37,180 bases of DNA, from the IMG/VR virus record IMGVR_UViG_3300031952_000064, positions 1-37,180 of that record. One strand, 5' to 3'. This document shows positions 20,670 to 29,364 of the stretch, one piece after another. Made by a program: the position numbers and the translations under genes. The DNA is from a virus. The notes under the pieces were generated by a model, which had not been told where the DNA came from, searched no databases, and saw only the letters and a list, made by a program, of their open reading frames with translations. The first letter of the stretch is position 1. Each line of letters begins with the position of its first letter.

Positions 20670-20927
20670 TCAGGCTGGTTTCACATCAGGCTTCAACAGC
20701 AGGTATTGTGGCACTGGTGCTGACTTATCATCAACAGCGGTCACGCCATCCCAGATGATGCCAGTGGGCGCATTGGCACAGTTGGTGAAGTGCAGCAATT
20801 GGCGACCAGCACCACAAGGCGCATCAACCAATTCAAAGCCAACACCATTGGCCAGTGCAACACCGTCAAAATGGTGGCCTTTATGACTGAAGGCAACAGT
20901 GATATTCACAACAGGTGGTTTGCTCAT
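20670..20927 (-). CDS. Hypothetical protein at end of late operon, 85 aa
   Basis: MSKPPVVNITVAFSHKGHHF..., beta-rich, with FELVDAPCGAGRQLLHFTNC. AAAGGAAA lies upstream of the ATG. Last gene before the terminator, after the holin. Function unknown; its position suggests a late, possibly lysis- or virion-associated product. Confidence 0.74.
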   Translation of the reverse strand: MSKPPVVNITVAFSHKGHHFDGVALANGVGFELVDAPCGAGRQLLHFTNCANAPTGIIWDGVTAVDDKSAPVPQYLLLKPDVKPA

Positions 20928-21004
20928 GGGTCAGTTTCCTTTGTTGGGTTGGGTATCACAGCACACGCTGTGGCCTGCAATGATACACAACACCAAAGGG
21001 CTTG

Positions 21005-21187
21005 TCAGTGCTTGTCAGGCAGCGTGCCAAGTAATCCAACCACCAGCAAGCCAACCTGCACAAAGCCATCAACAGCGCCCACTGGTGCGCCCAACATGGT
21101 TGCAATCAATGCAAGGCCACGCCATGTGCTTGGTTCTTTTGCTCTGCTGATGATGTAAGTTGCCACTGCTTTTGTTGGTTTGTTCAT
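21005..21187 (-). CDS. Holin candidate, 60 aa
   Basis: MNKPTKAVATYIISRAKEPSTWRG... then LALIATMLGAPVGAVDGFVQ and VGLLVVGLLGTLPDKH. The SREPSTWRG-like motif before two hydrophobic segments is characteristic of a family of small phage holins. It would form membrane lesions that release the endolysin. GAGGAAA precedes the ATG at 21187. It is expressed with tail genes, away from the endolysin at 9.4-9.8 kb. Confidence 0.75.
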   Translation of the reverse strand: MNKPTKAVATYIISRAKEPSTWRGLALIATMLGAPVGAVDGFVQVGLLVVGLLGTLPDKH

Positions 21188-21200
21188 GTTGTTTTCCTCA

Positions 21201-21512
21201 TCATTTGAAAATTGATTTTGCCAGTGTTGCAAGGTCAGCATGGGTCACAGCCCATATTGTGGCACAAGCACCAGCAAAGCTGGCCAGCCATTTGACAAAC
21301 TTGACCAGCCCTGTGCCTGTGTTCCATGCCTCAACCAGTGCAGCAGTGGCCTTGGCTTGTGCATCCTGTGATGCTGCCAGCTTTTCCTGTGCTGCTGCCA
21401 ATTCAACTTGTGATGCAGCAAGGTCAGCCACATCAGCACGCAATTCAGCAAGCTGTGTTGCAATGTCAAAATCATTCAAGCGCCTGTCATGTTCACGGCC
21501 AAAGTCACCCAT
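21201..21512 (-). CDS. Coiled-coil membrane protein, 103 aa, possible holin partner
   Basis: A long coiled coil at residues about 15-65 (AELRADVADLAASQVELAAA) leads to a C-terminal membrane segment (KFVKWLASFAGACATIWAVT). The layout, helix then C-terminal anchor directly upstream of a holin, recalls XhlA-type or tail-lysis accessory proteins. GGGGTG lies before the ATG. Function inferred from topology and position only. Confidence 0.72.
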   Translation of the reverse strand: MGDFGREHDRRLNDFDIATQLAELRADVADLAASQVELAAAQEKLAASQDAQAKATAALVEAWNTGTGLVKFVKWLASFAGACATIWAVTHADLATLAKSIFK

Positions 21513-21552
21513 TTTTTCACCCCACTTGGCCGCTTGGCCAGACTACTGGTTG

Positions 21553-23481
21553 TCACAATTCAATTGCTGTCACTGTCAGGTTTCTGACTCTTGCATTACC
21601 GCCACCCTGTGCAGACACACCCAAGTCAAGCCACACAGCAGTGTTCAGGGTCAAGCCTGACACATACGCCTGAATGCTGAAAGGAAACCTGCACAAAGGA
21701 TTTGCCAGTGTCACAATTGGGTTTTCACCCCTGATATTTGCACTACGGGTTGTGCCTGTCAGTGCCGCGCCATTGGCTGGTGCTGCACCTGTGCCTGTCC
21801 TGATTTGCGCTGTGACTGCATTGCCGCTGCCACTGTTATCCATGTCACCACTGATGGTCACCAGCACCTTGCCTGACCTTGTGGGTGTGATAGTGCCAGC
21901 CAAGCCCATCATCACGCCTGTGGCGCTGGTGGTCACAGTAGGGTCAGCAGGCAGTGATTGTGTTGCCGCCTTATCCATTTGTGTCATGACAAAAGCTGTG
22001 GTGGCAATCTGTGTGGTGTTGGTATTTGCAGCAGCGGTTGTTGATGTTGGCGTGCCAGTCAATGCTGGTGAAGTAAACAAAAAAGCCTTGATGTTTGTCC
22101 ATGTGGCTTTGACCTGTGCAAAGCTGGCCGCGCTGTCAAGGTATGTGACAACATCAGCATTGACTGGTGTGGCCTTGGTTGCGCCTGCATTCATCAAAGT
22201 GCCGAGGCTGGCATTTGTCAGGATGGCCTGATACACAGAATTGAAGGCAGTTTGCAGTGTGGTTTTCACTTGCAGCCAAGTGGTTTTGACTTGTGCAAAA
22301 CTGGCTGTGCTATCACCCACCCCAATCAAATCTGCATCAACTGGTGTTGCTTTGGCCGCTGCACTGTTCAGCAGCGTGCCTGTTGAAGCATTGGTGACTG
22401 GTGCTTGAAAGTCAGTGCCAGCCACAGCAGCAGTCAGGCCGCCTGCTGATGCCTTTTGAATAGCTGCACCAGTGGTGGCTGGCAAAAAGTCAGTGTTGGC
22501 AACAGCAGCAGAAAGGCCGCCTGCACCATTGGCTTTCTGCACTGCACTGCCAGTGGTTGGTGCAACAAAGTCTGTGCCAGCAACAGCATTGGCAAAGCCA
22601 CCTGAACCATTGCCCTTTTGAATTGCAGCACTGGCTGATGGTGTGTCACCAGTATTTGTGCCAGTGCTTGTGCCGCTGCCACTTGGGTACAGTGTGTCAA
22701 AATATGTTTTCAGTGTGGCCTTGATGTTTGCCCATGTCACTTTGACCTGTGCAAAAGCCGCTGCACTATCTGCAACACCAATCAAATCTGCATCAACTGG
22801 TGTGGTTTTTGCGCTGGCAGAATCTAACAAAGCACCAGTGCTGGCATTGGTCACTGGTGCTTGAAAGTCAGTGCCAGCCACAGCATTGGCAAAGCCACCG
22901 CTGCCATTGCCTTTTTGCACGCCTGTGCCTGCTGATGGGGTGTCACCTGTGTTGGTGTTGCTGGTGTTGTTGATGACAGTTTGCTGTGCATCAGTCACAT
23001 ATCTTTTGTTCAGGCTGTCAGGCACATCAACAGTGGTCAAACTCACAACACCTGTTTGTGTGTTCACGCTTACCACTGAATCTGTGTTGTCAACTTTTGC
23101 CCACGCTGTGCCAAGGCTTACAGGCCAATCACCCACAACCCAACCAGTGATGCCGTTCACATTGTAATTGCCAGCCACATTGGTGATGAAAAACCACCCC
23201 TCGTTTGCTGGTGCTGCTGCTGGTATTGGCAAACCATTGATGGCCAAGTCACTGCTGGTCACAATGCCTGTTGTGCCATTGAATGTGCCTTTGAACTTCA
23301 ATGCACCAAGTATGCTGTCAGGCAATTCATTGATTGGCACTTTGGTGCTGCTATCCAATGACGCATACCCATTGGCAACACCCTTGTCAATCAAGTCTTG
23401 TTTGCTCAATTCAAGTGCATCAACTTCAGCTTGTATTGCTGCAATTGCTGCTGTGTCTGTTGGGAATAGATTACCACTCAT
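21553..23481 (-). CDS. Tail fibre/receptor-binding protein with internal repeats
   Basis: A 642-residue protein. Residues about 1-60 form a short helical head; then come repeated modules. GNGSGGFANAVAGTDF occurs at about 191 and 290 with weaker copies near 315 and 340. PVDADLIGV..DS.A.FAQVK occurs near 228 and 380, with a variant at about 438. ALTGTPTSTTAAANTNTTQIATTAFV follows, as seen in many phage fibres, and the last 130 residues form a distinct beta-rich tip. It probably trimerises and binds the host surface. AAGGGGCAAAATT precedes the ATG. The repeats are also visible in DNA and could recombine. Confidence 0.85.
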   Translation of the reverse strand: MSGNLFPTDTAAIAAIQAEVDALELSKQDLIDKGVANGYASLDSSTKVPINELPDSILGALKFKGTFNGTTGIVTSSDLAINGLPIPAAAPANEGWFFITNVAGNYNVNGITGWVVGDWPVSLGTAWAKVDNTDSVVSVNTQTGVVSLTTVDVPDSLNKRYVTDAQQTVINNTSNTNTGDTPSAGTGVQKGNGSGGFANAVAGTDFQAPVTNASTGALLDSASAKTTPVDADLIGVADSAAAFAQVKVTWANIKATLKTYFDTLYPSGSGTSTGTNTGDTPSASAAIQKGNGSGGFANAVAGTDFVAPTTGSAVQKANGAGGLSAAVANTDFLPATTGAAIQKASAGGLTAAVAGTDFQAPVTNASTGTLLNSAAAKATPVDADLIGVGDSTASFAQVKTTWLQVKTTLQTAFNSVYQAILTNASLGTLMNAGATKATPVNADVVTYLDSAASFAQVKATWTNIKAFLFTSPALTGTPTSTTAAANTNTTQIATTAFVMTQMDKAATQSLPADPTVTTSATGVMMGLAGTITPTRSGKVLVTISGDMDNSGSGNAVTAQIRTGTGAAPANGAALTGTTRSANIRGENPIVTLANPLCRFPFSIQAYVSGLTLNTAVWLDLGVSAQGGGNARVRNLTVTAIEL

Positions 23482-23492
23482 AATTTTGCCCC

Positions 23493-23744
23493 TTAACCCA
23501 AAACAATTGCGCCAATGTCACCAACAGCACGCACCCACAATGTTTCTGTTGCGCCAATGCTGATTGGGATTGGTTGCGAGTAAATAGAAAAACCACCTTC
23601 AGTGTCAGATGGCGTGCCAGCTTCAACATCACGCACAAGGCCAACCAGTGGTGTATTGCCAACATTTTGCATTGCGCCCGACCATGCACCATCTTGCACA
23701 TTTTGAAAACCTGCATTCAATATAACTGGTTGATTTGTTGCCAT
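23493..23744 (-). CDS. Small fibre-associated protein, 83 aa
   Basis: MATNQPVILNAGFQNVQDG..., beta-rich, without Cys. It lies between two fibre genes and has the same AAGGGGCAAAAAT ribosome site as the fibre gene that follows, suggesting matched expression. It may be a fibre chaperone or small virion protein. No family recognised. Confidence 0.68.
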   Translation of the reverse strand: MATNQPVILNAGFQNVQDGAWSGAMQNVGNTPLVGLVRDVEAGTPSDTEGGFSIYSQPIPISIGATETLWVRAVGDIGAIVLG

Positions 23745-23756
23745 GATTTTTGCCCC

Positions 23757-24608
23757 TTAAAATATCAGAATATTGGCTTGGCCAATGTCAATGCGGTTTG
23801 CGCCATCACCAAAAACAATCTGCAATTGTGTTGCTGTTTTCAATGTTGGCGGGTTTGTGCCATTTGATGCGGATTTGATTGCACCATTTGCACCGCCATT
23901 GTTTGCAGTGCCAAGTGCAGATACACAATATTCACCAACAATTGGATTGGTGAAGTTGATAGTAAAAAGCCCTTCACTGTTTCTGACAACGCTGGTGACA
24001 TTGAATGGCGTGCCATTGATTACAACATTGTCAGCATTGTCAATGCCAAAGGATACTTTGGCTTGGCAGAATGGGTTGGCTGCTTTTGATGCTGCAACTG
24101 CCAAATCAGCATAGGCTGTTGACGCTGCTGCTGTGCTGTTGGTCAGTGGTGGCTTTGTTGGCACTGTTGGCGTGCCAGTCAATGCTGTGTCATTACGTTC
24201 AATCAATCTGTTGTATGGGTCAATCAATGACCAGTTGGCAGTGACAGTTGGCAATGCAGTGTTTGCATTGGTCAGGCTTTGGTATATGTTGAAACCGCTG
24301 CCAGCGTCATACAACACCAAAGCATTTTTTGCATAAGGGTATGGCACGCCACCATTGTCTGCTGTGGTAATAAACAACGGCACGCCACTGACCTGATATT
24401 GTTTTTGGTTCAATGACATCAAATAGAAAAGATAATTCATGTCACTACGTTCAATCAGCAAGCCTGTGGTGTTTGGGTCTTGACTGTATCGAAGTGGCCA
24501 CCCTTGGTCAAAACTGACTTCACCGCTGATTTGCAGCGGCTCTGGCACTGCTGGTGACTTGTCACCATTCAGCGCAAAAGGTATTTTCACAAAAATCTGG
24601 TCAGCCAT
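23757..24608 (-). CDS. Tail fibre protein, 283 aa
   Basis: The N-terminal 90 residues (MADQIFVKIPFALNGDKSP, WPLRYSQDPNTTG, DMNYLFYLMSLNQKQY) probably attach to the baseplate. A Thr/Pro-rich connector TALTGTPTVPTKPPLTNST parallels that of the larger fibre, and the C-terminal part is beta-rich with NGGANGA. It follows the DUF2612 gene, at the normal place for fibre genes. Confidence 0.8.
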   Translation of the reverse strand: MADQIFVKIPFALNGDKSPAVPEPLQISGEVSFDQGWPLRYSQDPNTTGLLIERSDMNYLFYLMSLNQKQYQVSGVPLFITTADNGGVPYPYAKNALVLYDAGSGFNIYQSLTNANTALPTVTANWSLIDPYNRLIERNDTALTGTPTVPTKPPLTNSTAAASTAYADLAVAASKAANPFCQAKVSFGIDNADNVVINGTPFNVTSVVRNSEGLFTINFTNPIVGEYCVSALGTANNGGANGAIKSASNGTNPPTLKTATQLQIVFGDGANRIDIGQANILIF

Positions 24609-24611
24609 TTT

Positions 24612-25280
24612 TTAATACTCCACTCTTGCAAAATTGCCATCAAAAAAGTTGCGCCCAAAGTCAGCAAAACCAAAGGCAAATGTGTTGGCCAATAAAATAT
24701 TCAATTCAACACCTGCTGGCCTTGGCAGAATGTCAAACGCTTCAAGTGCATACAGCAGCGTGCTGGTTGGGTTGTAAGTGTCAAAAAAGTATGTGGCTGT
24801 CATGTCATAGTTGTCAATGACATACGCGCCACCCTCGCCAAAAATATCAGCCAACATTTTGTTGATACCTGTCACACAGCAATCACTGGTCAGTTGGTAG
24901 TATCTCAACCGCAACAGAATGCGGCTTTCCTCAACTGTCAAACCAGCTTGGCCGCTGCCATTGCTGCCAAAGTTGCCATCAAAAAAGTTTGTGCCAAACG
25001 CACTGAAACCCCAAGCTGGATAACCAACAGGGCTTGGGTTGGTGGTGATGAACAAAGGCAGGTTCAGAATGATTGCCCACACCTGCAAGCCATCCTCATC
25101 ACAGGTTTGCAAATCAAAAATTGCAGGTTCAAACACATCAAAAGCGCCAACAATCCATTGGTCATACCATGCCTGCTTTGATTCAACCAAAGTTTTCAGG
25201 GCTGGTGCTTGGTCATATTGCCACAGAATGGCACGCTGCAAATCAATTGAAAAATCAAAATGCTTGACGGTTTCTGTCAT
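24612..25280 (-). CDS. DUF2612 baseplate protein
   Basis: A 222-residue protein that closes the baseplate cluster and links to fibres (gpI-like role). It contains QAWYDQWIVGAFDVFEPAIF and TSDCCVTGINKMLADIFG, typical of this family. Two near-identical segments, FSAFGTNFFDGNFGS (about residue 90) and FADFGRNFFDGNFAR (C-terminus), look like a duplicated surface element. The start overlaps the baseplate J gene (ATGA). Confidence 0.84.
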   Translation of the reverse strand: MTETVKHFDFSIDLQRAILWQYDQAPALKTLVESKQAWYDQWIVGAFDVFEPAIFDLQTCDEDGLQVWAIILNLPLFITTNPSPVGYPAWGFSAFGTNFFDGNFGSNGSGQAGLTVEESRILLRLRYYQLTSDCCVTGINKMLADIFGEGGAYVIDNYDMTATYFFDTYNPTSTLLYALEAFDILPRPAGVELNILLANTFAFGFADFGRNFFDGNFARVEY

Positions 25281-26476
25281 AGCAGCGTCACTGCAATGTT
25301 TGATTCTGTGATGGTGGCCTTTTCATCAATGCCAATGGGCAGCAGGTTCAGCCACACTGGTGAACCAGACAGCAGCGCCACATCAAGCTGTGTCAGAAAA
25401 AGGGTTGGTGCAACAAAGTTGATTGCCCCTGCCAATTCAAATGAACTGACCTGTGTGCCAAGGGTAAAACCGTTTTCACTATTCACAAGGCCAGCGGCAT
25501 AATTCAGAATGGCTTGTTTCACCACTGCGATTAGGTCGCCAATGCCACCAGTATTTTTCACAAACACCCTGCACATCACTGGCACTGGTGTTGGTCTGTC
25601 AAACTTGATGGTGTAGGTTTGGCCTGTGATGGGGTCAACAATTGGCACGCTGGTTGCGCCATTCATATCACAGCCCAATGATTTTTTGTTCAGTATGACC
25701 TTGGCAACATCGTCATCTGTTGCGCCATCAACACAAGCCCACATTGAATGCGCCACCAAGTTGATGCCATCAATGACCACTGGTGCATTGGTGAAGTTTT
25801 CCCTGAATGACACAGATTTTGTGTCAGGCAATTCATTCAGGCCGCTGTATATGGCCTCACCCAAGGCCACGCCTTGCAGCGCAAGGGTCACCCTACGCCT
25901 ACGCCTTGACAGCTCATCAGATTCAACTGCTGAACCACCCGCGCCTGCTGTGGGGTTTGTCACGGTTTCCCACCCTATAGCACCAGTCACAACCACTGTC
26001 AGGGTGTTTGGGTTGCATTCAATCTGGCCAGTGTTGACTGCCAGAAAGTCACCCACGCCTTGGCCTGCAATATCCAGCAGCACAGATGACACCAGTGCAA
26101 ACTGTTCACCGCTGGTGCTGACTGCTGCCAGTGCGCCTGATGGTATGATTGCCCCTGCCACACCTGTCAGCAGCACGCCTGTCACTCTGGTCTTTGTGGC
26201 TGGCACACGCCTGCCACCAGTCAATGCCCATATTGCATCAAGAAAAACACCTTCAGCCACATTGGGATTGATCTGGTTGGCAATCAAAGCTGTGTTTGTC
26301 AGTGCGCCAACCCTTGCCAGTGTTTCTGCTGTTATCAGCACGCCTTGTGGGGTGTCTGGTGTGGTCACCAAGTCAGCACCAAAGGCTGCTTTGAACTCTG
26401 CAATGACCTCATCTTGCAAGCCAGCAGTGTCAACAACAAAAACACCATTGCTGGTTGTGAATGTGTAGTATGCCAT
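25277..26476 (-). CDS. Baseplate J-like wedge protein
   Basis: A 399-residue protein with the baseplate_J pattern: an N-terminal helix around FKAAFGADLVTTPDTPQG, then NQINPNVAEGVFLDAIWALTGGRR, a beta domain, ESDELSRRRRRVTLA near residue 185, and a C-terminal LTQLDVALLSGSPVWLNLLP segment. It forms the ring of wedges around the hub. One-base overlap (TAATG) with the gp25-like gene before it and ATGA with DUF2612 after it. Confidence 0.92.
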   Translation of the reverse strand: MAYYTFTTSNGVFVVDTAGLQDEVIAEFKAAFGADLVTTPDTPQGVLITAETLARVGALTNTALIANQINPNVAEGVFLDAIWALTGGRRVPATKTRVTGVLLTGVAGAIIPSGALAAVSTSGEQFALVSSVLLDIAGQGVGDFLAVNTGQIECNPNTLTVVVTGAIGWETVTNPTAGAGGSAVESDELSRRRRRVTLALQGVALGEAIYSGLNELPDTKSVSFRENFTNAPVVIDGINLVAHSMWACVDGATDDDVAKVILNKKSLGCDMNGATSVPIVDPITGQTYTIKFDRPTPVPVMCRVFVKNTGGIGDLIAVVKQAILNYAAGLVNSENGFTLGTQVSSFELAGAINFVAPTLFLTQLDVALLSGSPVWLNLLPIGIDEKATITESNIAVTLL

Positions 26477-26817
26477 TACAAAATGCCCTCACCAAAGATG
26501 GTCAGAATTGTTGCCTGATACACCAGCACATCATCAACAATGTCAGAATTGAACTGCAACACATTCACCACGCCTTCAACCTGTGCAAGCGCCTTGCGTG
26601 CTGCAAACTCATATTGTGCCAGATTGCGCCTGCTATACCACACAGTCTGAAAATCAGGTATGCCAATGGTGATGTCAAGCACGCATTCAGCCAGCACCGT
26701 TTTCATGATGTGTTCACAGTTTTGAAGCACTGCCTGAATGCCTGACACAATGGCAATGTTGCCTGCACCGTCAAGGTATAGGTCATTGCGCTCATTCACT
26801 GCAAAAGTTGTGGTCAT
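26476..26817 (-). CDS. Baseplate wedge protein, gp25/gpW-like
   Basis: A 113-residue protein with DLYLDGAGNIAIVSG followed by AVLQNCEHIMKTVLAECVLD and an IGIPDF...VWYSRRN motif, as in gp25-like wedge subunits (GxPxxxxx) of contractile systems. It links sheath and baseplate. TAATG overlaps couple it to spike and J genes. Confidence 0.86.
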   Translation of the reverse strand: MTTTFAVNERNDLYLDGAGNIAIVSGIQAVLQNCEHIMKTVLAECVLDITIGIPDFQTVWYSRRNLAQYEFAARKALAQVEGVVNVLQFNSDIVDDVLVYQATILTIFGEGIL

Positions 26818-27575
26818 TAGTTGTTCACCGCTGTTTTTCCAGCAATCAAAGTGCCAGTGCCGTGGTCATGCGCTTTCAACAGTTTTGTGCCTGCCATGAC
26901 ATCAATCAAGCCTGTCACAGTCTGATTGCTGGTGATGTTGCCGTCAACCTGCAAATCACCTGTCATGTGGGTTGTGGGTGTGGTCAGGGTCACGCTGCTG
27001 GTGGCATTGACTTCAACAATGGGTGATTCAATAACCACCCTTGGTGCTGTCACCTTCACCCTATCTGGCCACAGGGCAATTCTGACTGTGCCATCAAGGG
27101 TTTGCCACACTGCATTTTCCATGTCTTCACCATCAATGGTGAAACCTGACAGAATATCAGGTATGAAAAAGCCATCATTGAAACTGTGCATTCTGTGGGT
27201 GTTTGGCTCTTGTTCAGTGCCGCCTTGCAAATATAATGACATATCCCTATCGGTTGCTTTTATCCAGCCAAGGTCACCAGCTTTCAAGTTGAAGTTGAGC
27301 ATGAAACCGCCACCGCCACATTGAAAAACTGGCACGCTGGCAATTTGCGCCCTGTTCAATGACTCACCATTTGTGGCCACAATTTTAATCATGGGCTGCA
27401 CAGTGGCAATGTTGCTCACTCTGTCAAAAGCAATCACCTTTGCTGGCATACAGTCATCAGTGTTTTGCAGCGCCTTGCCCATAAATTGTTTCAACATACC
27501 AATCATGCTGCTGTCATTCACAGGGTTGCGTGATGGTTCAGCGCCTTCAATAGGTTTTTGTGGTTGGTCACTCAT
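26817..27575 (-). CDS. Baseplate central spike, gp138/gpV-like
   Basis: A 252-residue protein. Residues about 40-130 match the gp138-type OB domain (AKVIAFDRVSNIATVQPMIK, GGGGFMLNFNLKAGDLGWIK), and the C-terminal part is a beta-helical spike (TLDGTVRIALWPDRVKV, then IVEVNATSSVTLTTPTTHMT). It forms the membrane-piercing needle. The ATG at 27575 overlaps the hub gene stop (ATGA). Confidence 0.88.
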   Translation of the reverse strand: MSDQPQKPIEGAEPSRNPVNDSSMIGMLKQFMGKALQNTDDCMPAKVIAFDRVSNIATVQPMIKIVATNGESLNRAQIASVPVFQCGGGGFMLNFNLKAGDLGWIKATDRDMSLYLQGGTEQEPNTHRMHSFNDGFFIPDILSGFTIDGEDMENAVWQTLDGTVRIALWPDRVKVTAPRVVIESPIVEVNATSSVTLTTPTTHMTGDLQVDGNITSNQTVTGLIDVMAGTKLLKAHDHGTGTLIAGKTAVNN

Positions 27576-28513
27576 ATTCTTTTGCACTCTGCCATGTAAT
27601 AGAAAGGCACATCACGGCTGGCCACTTCAAATGAAAGTTTGTAGATTTGATATTCACCATTCAATGCTGGTGTGCTGGTGCTGACAATTTCCAAAGCGCC
27701 ACCAAGTCTGGTTTTTGGGTCAATCAGAAACTTGACTTTGCAGCCCTGTTCTGTGAACTCTGGTTTGCCAACCATACCACTATCAATATTCAAAATGCGC
27801 TTGAAGTTTGGCAAAGGCAGGTTGATGTCTTTGACAACCAGCTCACCATCATCAATATATGCACTCACACCACCAGCATCACCAAGGTCATCAACCTGTT
27901 GAAGTTGTGCGCCTGTGAAACTGGTATTGGTCAGATTTTTGTTTGTTGCTGACCAATTCAAATTGACACCCAAACTTTTTGCAACCTTGGCTGCTTTGTC
28001 TTGCAGGCTTTCAACTGGCAAACCAGTTTCACTGACAATTTTGCCTTTTTTGCTGTCAAGGGTCAGGGCTTTGAATGCAACCCATATATCCATTTCAGAC
28101 TCACCACCAGACACAGAAACATCACCACCACTGCCTGCTGCATCCTCTTTTGGCTTTGGTGGCGCTGCACCAGCCTTGGTTGGTTTTTCCTCTTTCACAT
28201 CACACTTTTGCCCCAATGTGCAATATGCAAAATCACCTTCAAACAATTTGAAAGTGCCTGTTGATTCACGGCCAACTTCAAGCACCATTCTTTTTGGTGT
28301 GTTGTTTTTGTTGAATGGGCTGCACTCTGTCAGCAGCCAGTCACGGGTTTCACGGTCAAGGTTTGCAATGGCAATTTCACAAGTGTTTTGGGTTGGGCTG
28401 GCATACTTTGTGCCATTGGCTTTGATGGCCAAGCCCTCATACACTTTCAACTGGCCACGCACTTCAATGCCAACTTTGACAATGCGCTTGTCAAGTTTCA
28501 CAAAATCGTTCAT
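27572..28513 (-). CDS. Baseplate hub protein, gp27/gpD-like
   Basis: A 313-residue protein with DKRIVKVGIEVRGQLKVYE at the start and SPTQNTCEIAIANLDRETRD. A flexible Ala/Pro/Gly/Ser insert spans about residues 115-145, followed by a second domain (VAKSLGVNLNWSATNKNLTN). This is the usual hub layout of small contractile tails and matches its position between the plug protein and spike. Start overlaps the plug gene by ATGA. Confidence 0.8.
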   Translation of the reverse strand: MNDFVKLDKRIVKVGIEVRGQLKVYEGLAIKANGTKYASPTQNTCEIAIANLDRETRDWLLTECSPFNKNNTPKRMVLEVGRESTGTFKLFEGDFAYCTLGQKCDVKEEKPTKAGAAPPKPKEDAAGSGGDVSVSGGESEMDIWVAFKALTLDSKKGKIVSETGLPVESLQDKAAKVAKSLGVNLNWSATNKNLTNTSFTGAQLQQVDDLGDAGGVSAYIDDGELVVKDINLPLPNFKRILNIDSGMVGKPEFTEQGCKVKFLIDPKTRLGGALEIVSTSTPALNGEYQIYKLSFEVASRDVPFYYMAECKRI

Positions 28514-28794
28514 GGGTAATAGTACAAAAACTGTGTTGTGCCAAAGCTGGCAGGGTTGACCAGCTCACCATTCATTGTGTTGAAAAAAAAGTTTCTGCCA
28601 ATCAGCCTTGACTGTGGCCAGATAATCCATTGACCAGAAACGGCACGCGCACCTTGCACAATCACTTTGTCATTTTCGCTGATGGTGACCAGCACGCTGC
28701 CAGCTCTTGTGGCAATCCTGAAGTTGTACAAGATGTTATCAAGCACAACATTGAATGATTGGTTTTCTGCTGTTGATAGTGGTATCAGTCTCAT
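28510..28794 (-). CDS. Baseplate plug protein, Pam3 gp18-like
   Basis: A 94-residue protein, MRLIPLSTAENQSFNVVLDN... ending NPASFGTTQFLYYYP. These features match the small plug protein at the centre of simple contractile baseplates (cyanophage Pam3 gp18 type), which seals the tail tube below the tape measure. Lies between a Dit-like protein and hub genes, as expected. Confidence 0.8.
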   Translation of the reverse strand: MRLIPLSTAENQSFNVVLDNILYNFRIATRAGSVLVTISENDKVIVQGARAVSGQWIIWPQSRLIGRNFFFNTMNGELVNPASFGTTQFLYYYP

Positions 28795-28797
28795 ATA

Positions 28798-29364
28798 TCA
28801 CCCAAGAAAATCAGCAAGTGCGCTGCTTTCTTCAACTGGTGGTGCAGTGGGTGTGGCTGCCGCTGATGGTGTTGTTGCATTCACTTGGCCACGGTCTTTT
28901 GTGCTGGCATTGCTTTTGGTTTCAACTTTTCGCGCTGGCAATGGTTCAAATGTTGCTTCAACTAAAATGCACTCTTTGAACTTCAGCGCAATGGTGATGG
29001 TGTCCCACATGGCAGCATCTTCACTGTGTGGCATATCAACAATCATCATGTTGTCATACCCACCTGTCTTTGTGTATATGGTGAACAGGGTGGCATCTTT
29101 GTATGCTTTTTTCAGTTGGTCATACATATCATTGTATGTGGCTGGTGACAGTATCACAGACAAGTCAATCTCAACTGGCAAAATCACCCTGTGGTCAGTC
29201 ATCACACTGCCATTTTCTAATGGGTGTTCCATGTTTTTGCTTGGCTCAGTGACATTCACACTGATTGGTCTGGCATCAAGGAAAATCTGCTGCCAGTTTT
29301 GATCCCAAACACCAACAAAATCTGCATTGCTGGTGCGCTGTGTGATGTTTGATATTATGCTCAT
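28798..29364 (-). CDS. Dit-like baseplate/tail protein
   Basis: A 188-residue protein, immediately downstream of the tape measure. The first 140 residues are a beta fold (FVGVWDQNWQQIFLDARPIS, VILPVEIDLSVILSPATYND, MMIVDMPHSEDAAMWDTITI); the rest is a Pro/Ala/Thr-rich tail. Similar proteins connect the tail tube to the baseplate hub in Pam3/AP22-type tails. ATGA overlap with the tape measure. Confidence 0.76.
   Translation of the reverse strand: MSIISNITQRTSNADFVGVWDQNWQQIFLDARPISVNVTEPSKNMEHPLENGSVMTDHRVILPVEIDLSVILSPATYNDMYDQLKKAYKDATLFTIYTKTGGYDNMMIVDMPHSEDAAMWDTITIALKFKECILVEATFEPLPARKVETKSNASTKDRGQVNATTPSAAATPTAPPVEESSALADFLG

Noticed and set aside
21553-23481. Regular DNA repeats in the fibre gene as a CRISPR-like array
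   Set aside because: Repeats are in frame, of uneven spacing and encode fibre modules; there are no short palindromic repeats with unique spacers.
25626-26468. Plus-strand open frame of 280 codons
   Set aside because: It is the mirror of the baseplate J gene and arises from that gene's codon bias; no ribosome site or family likeness.
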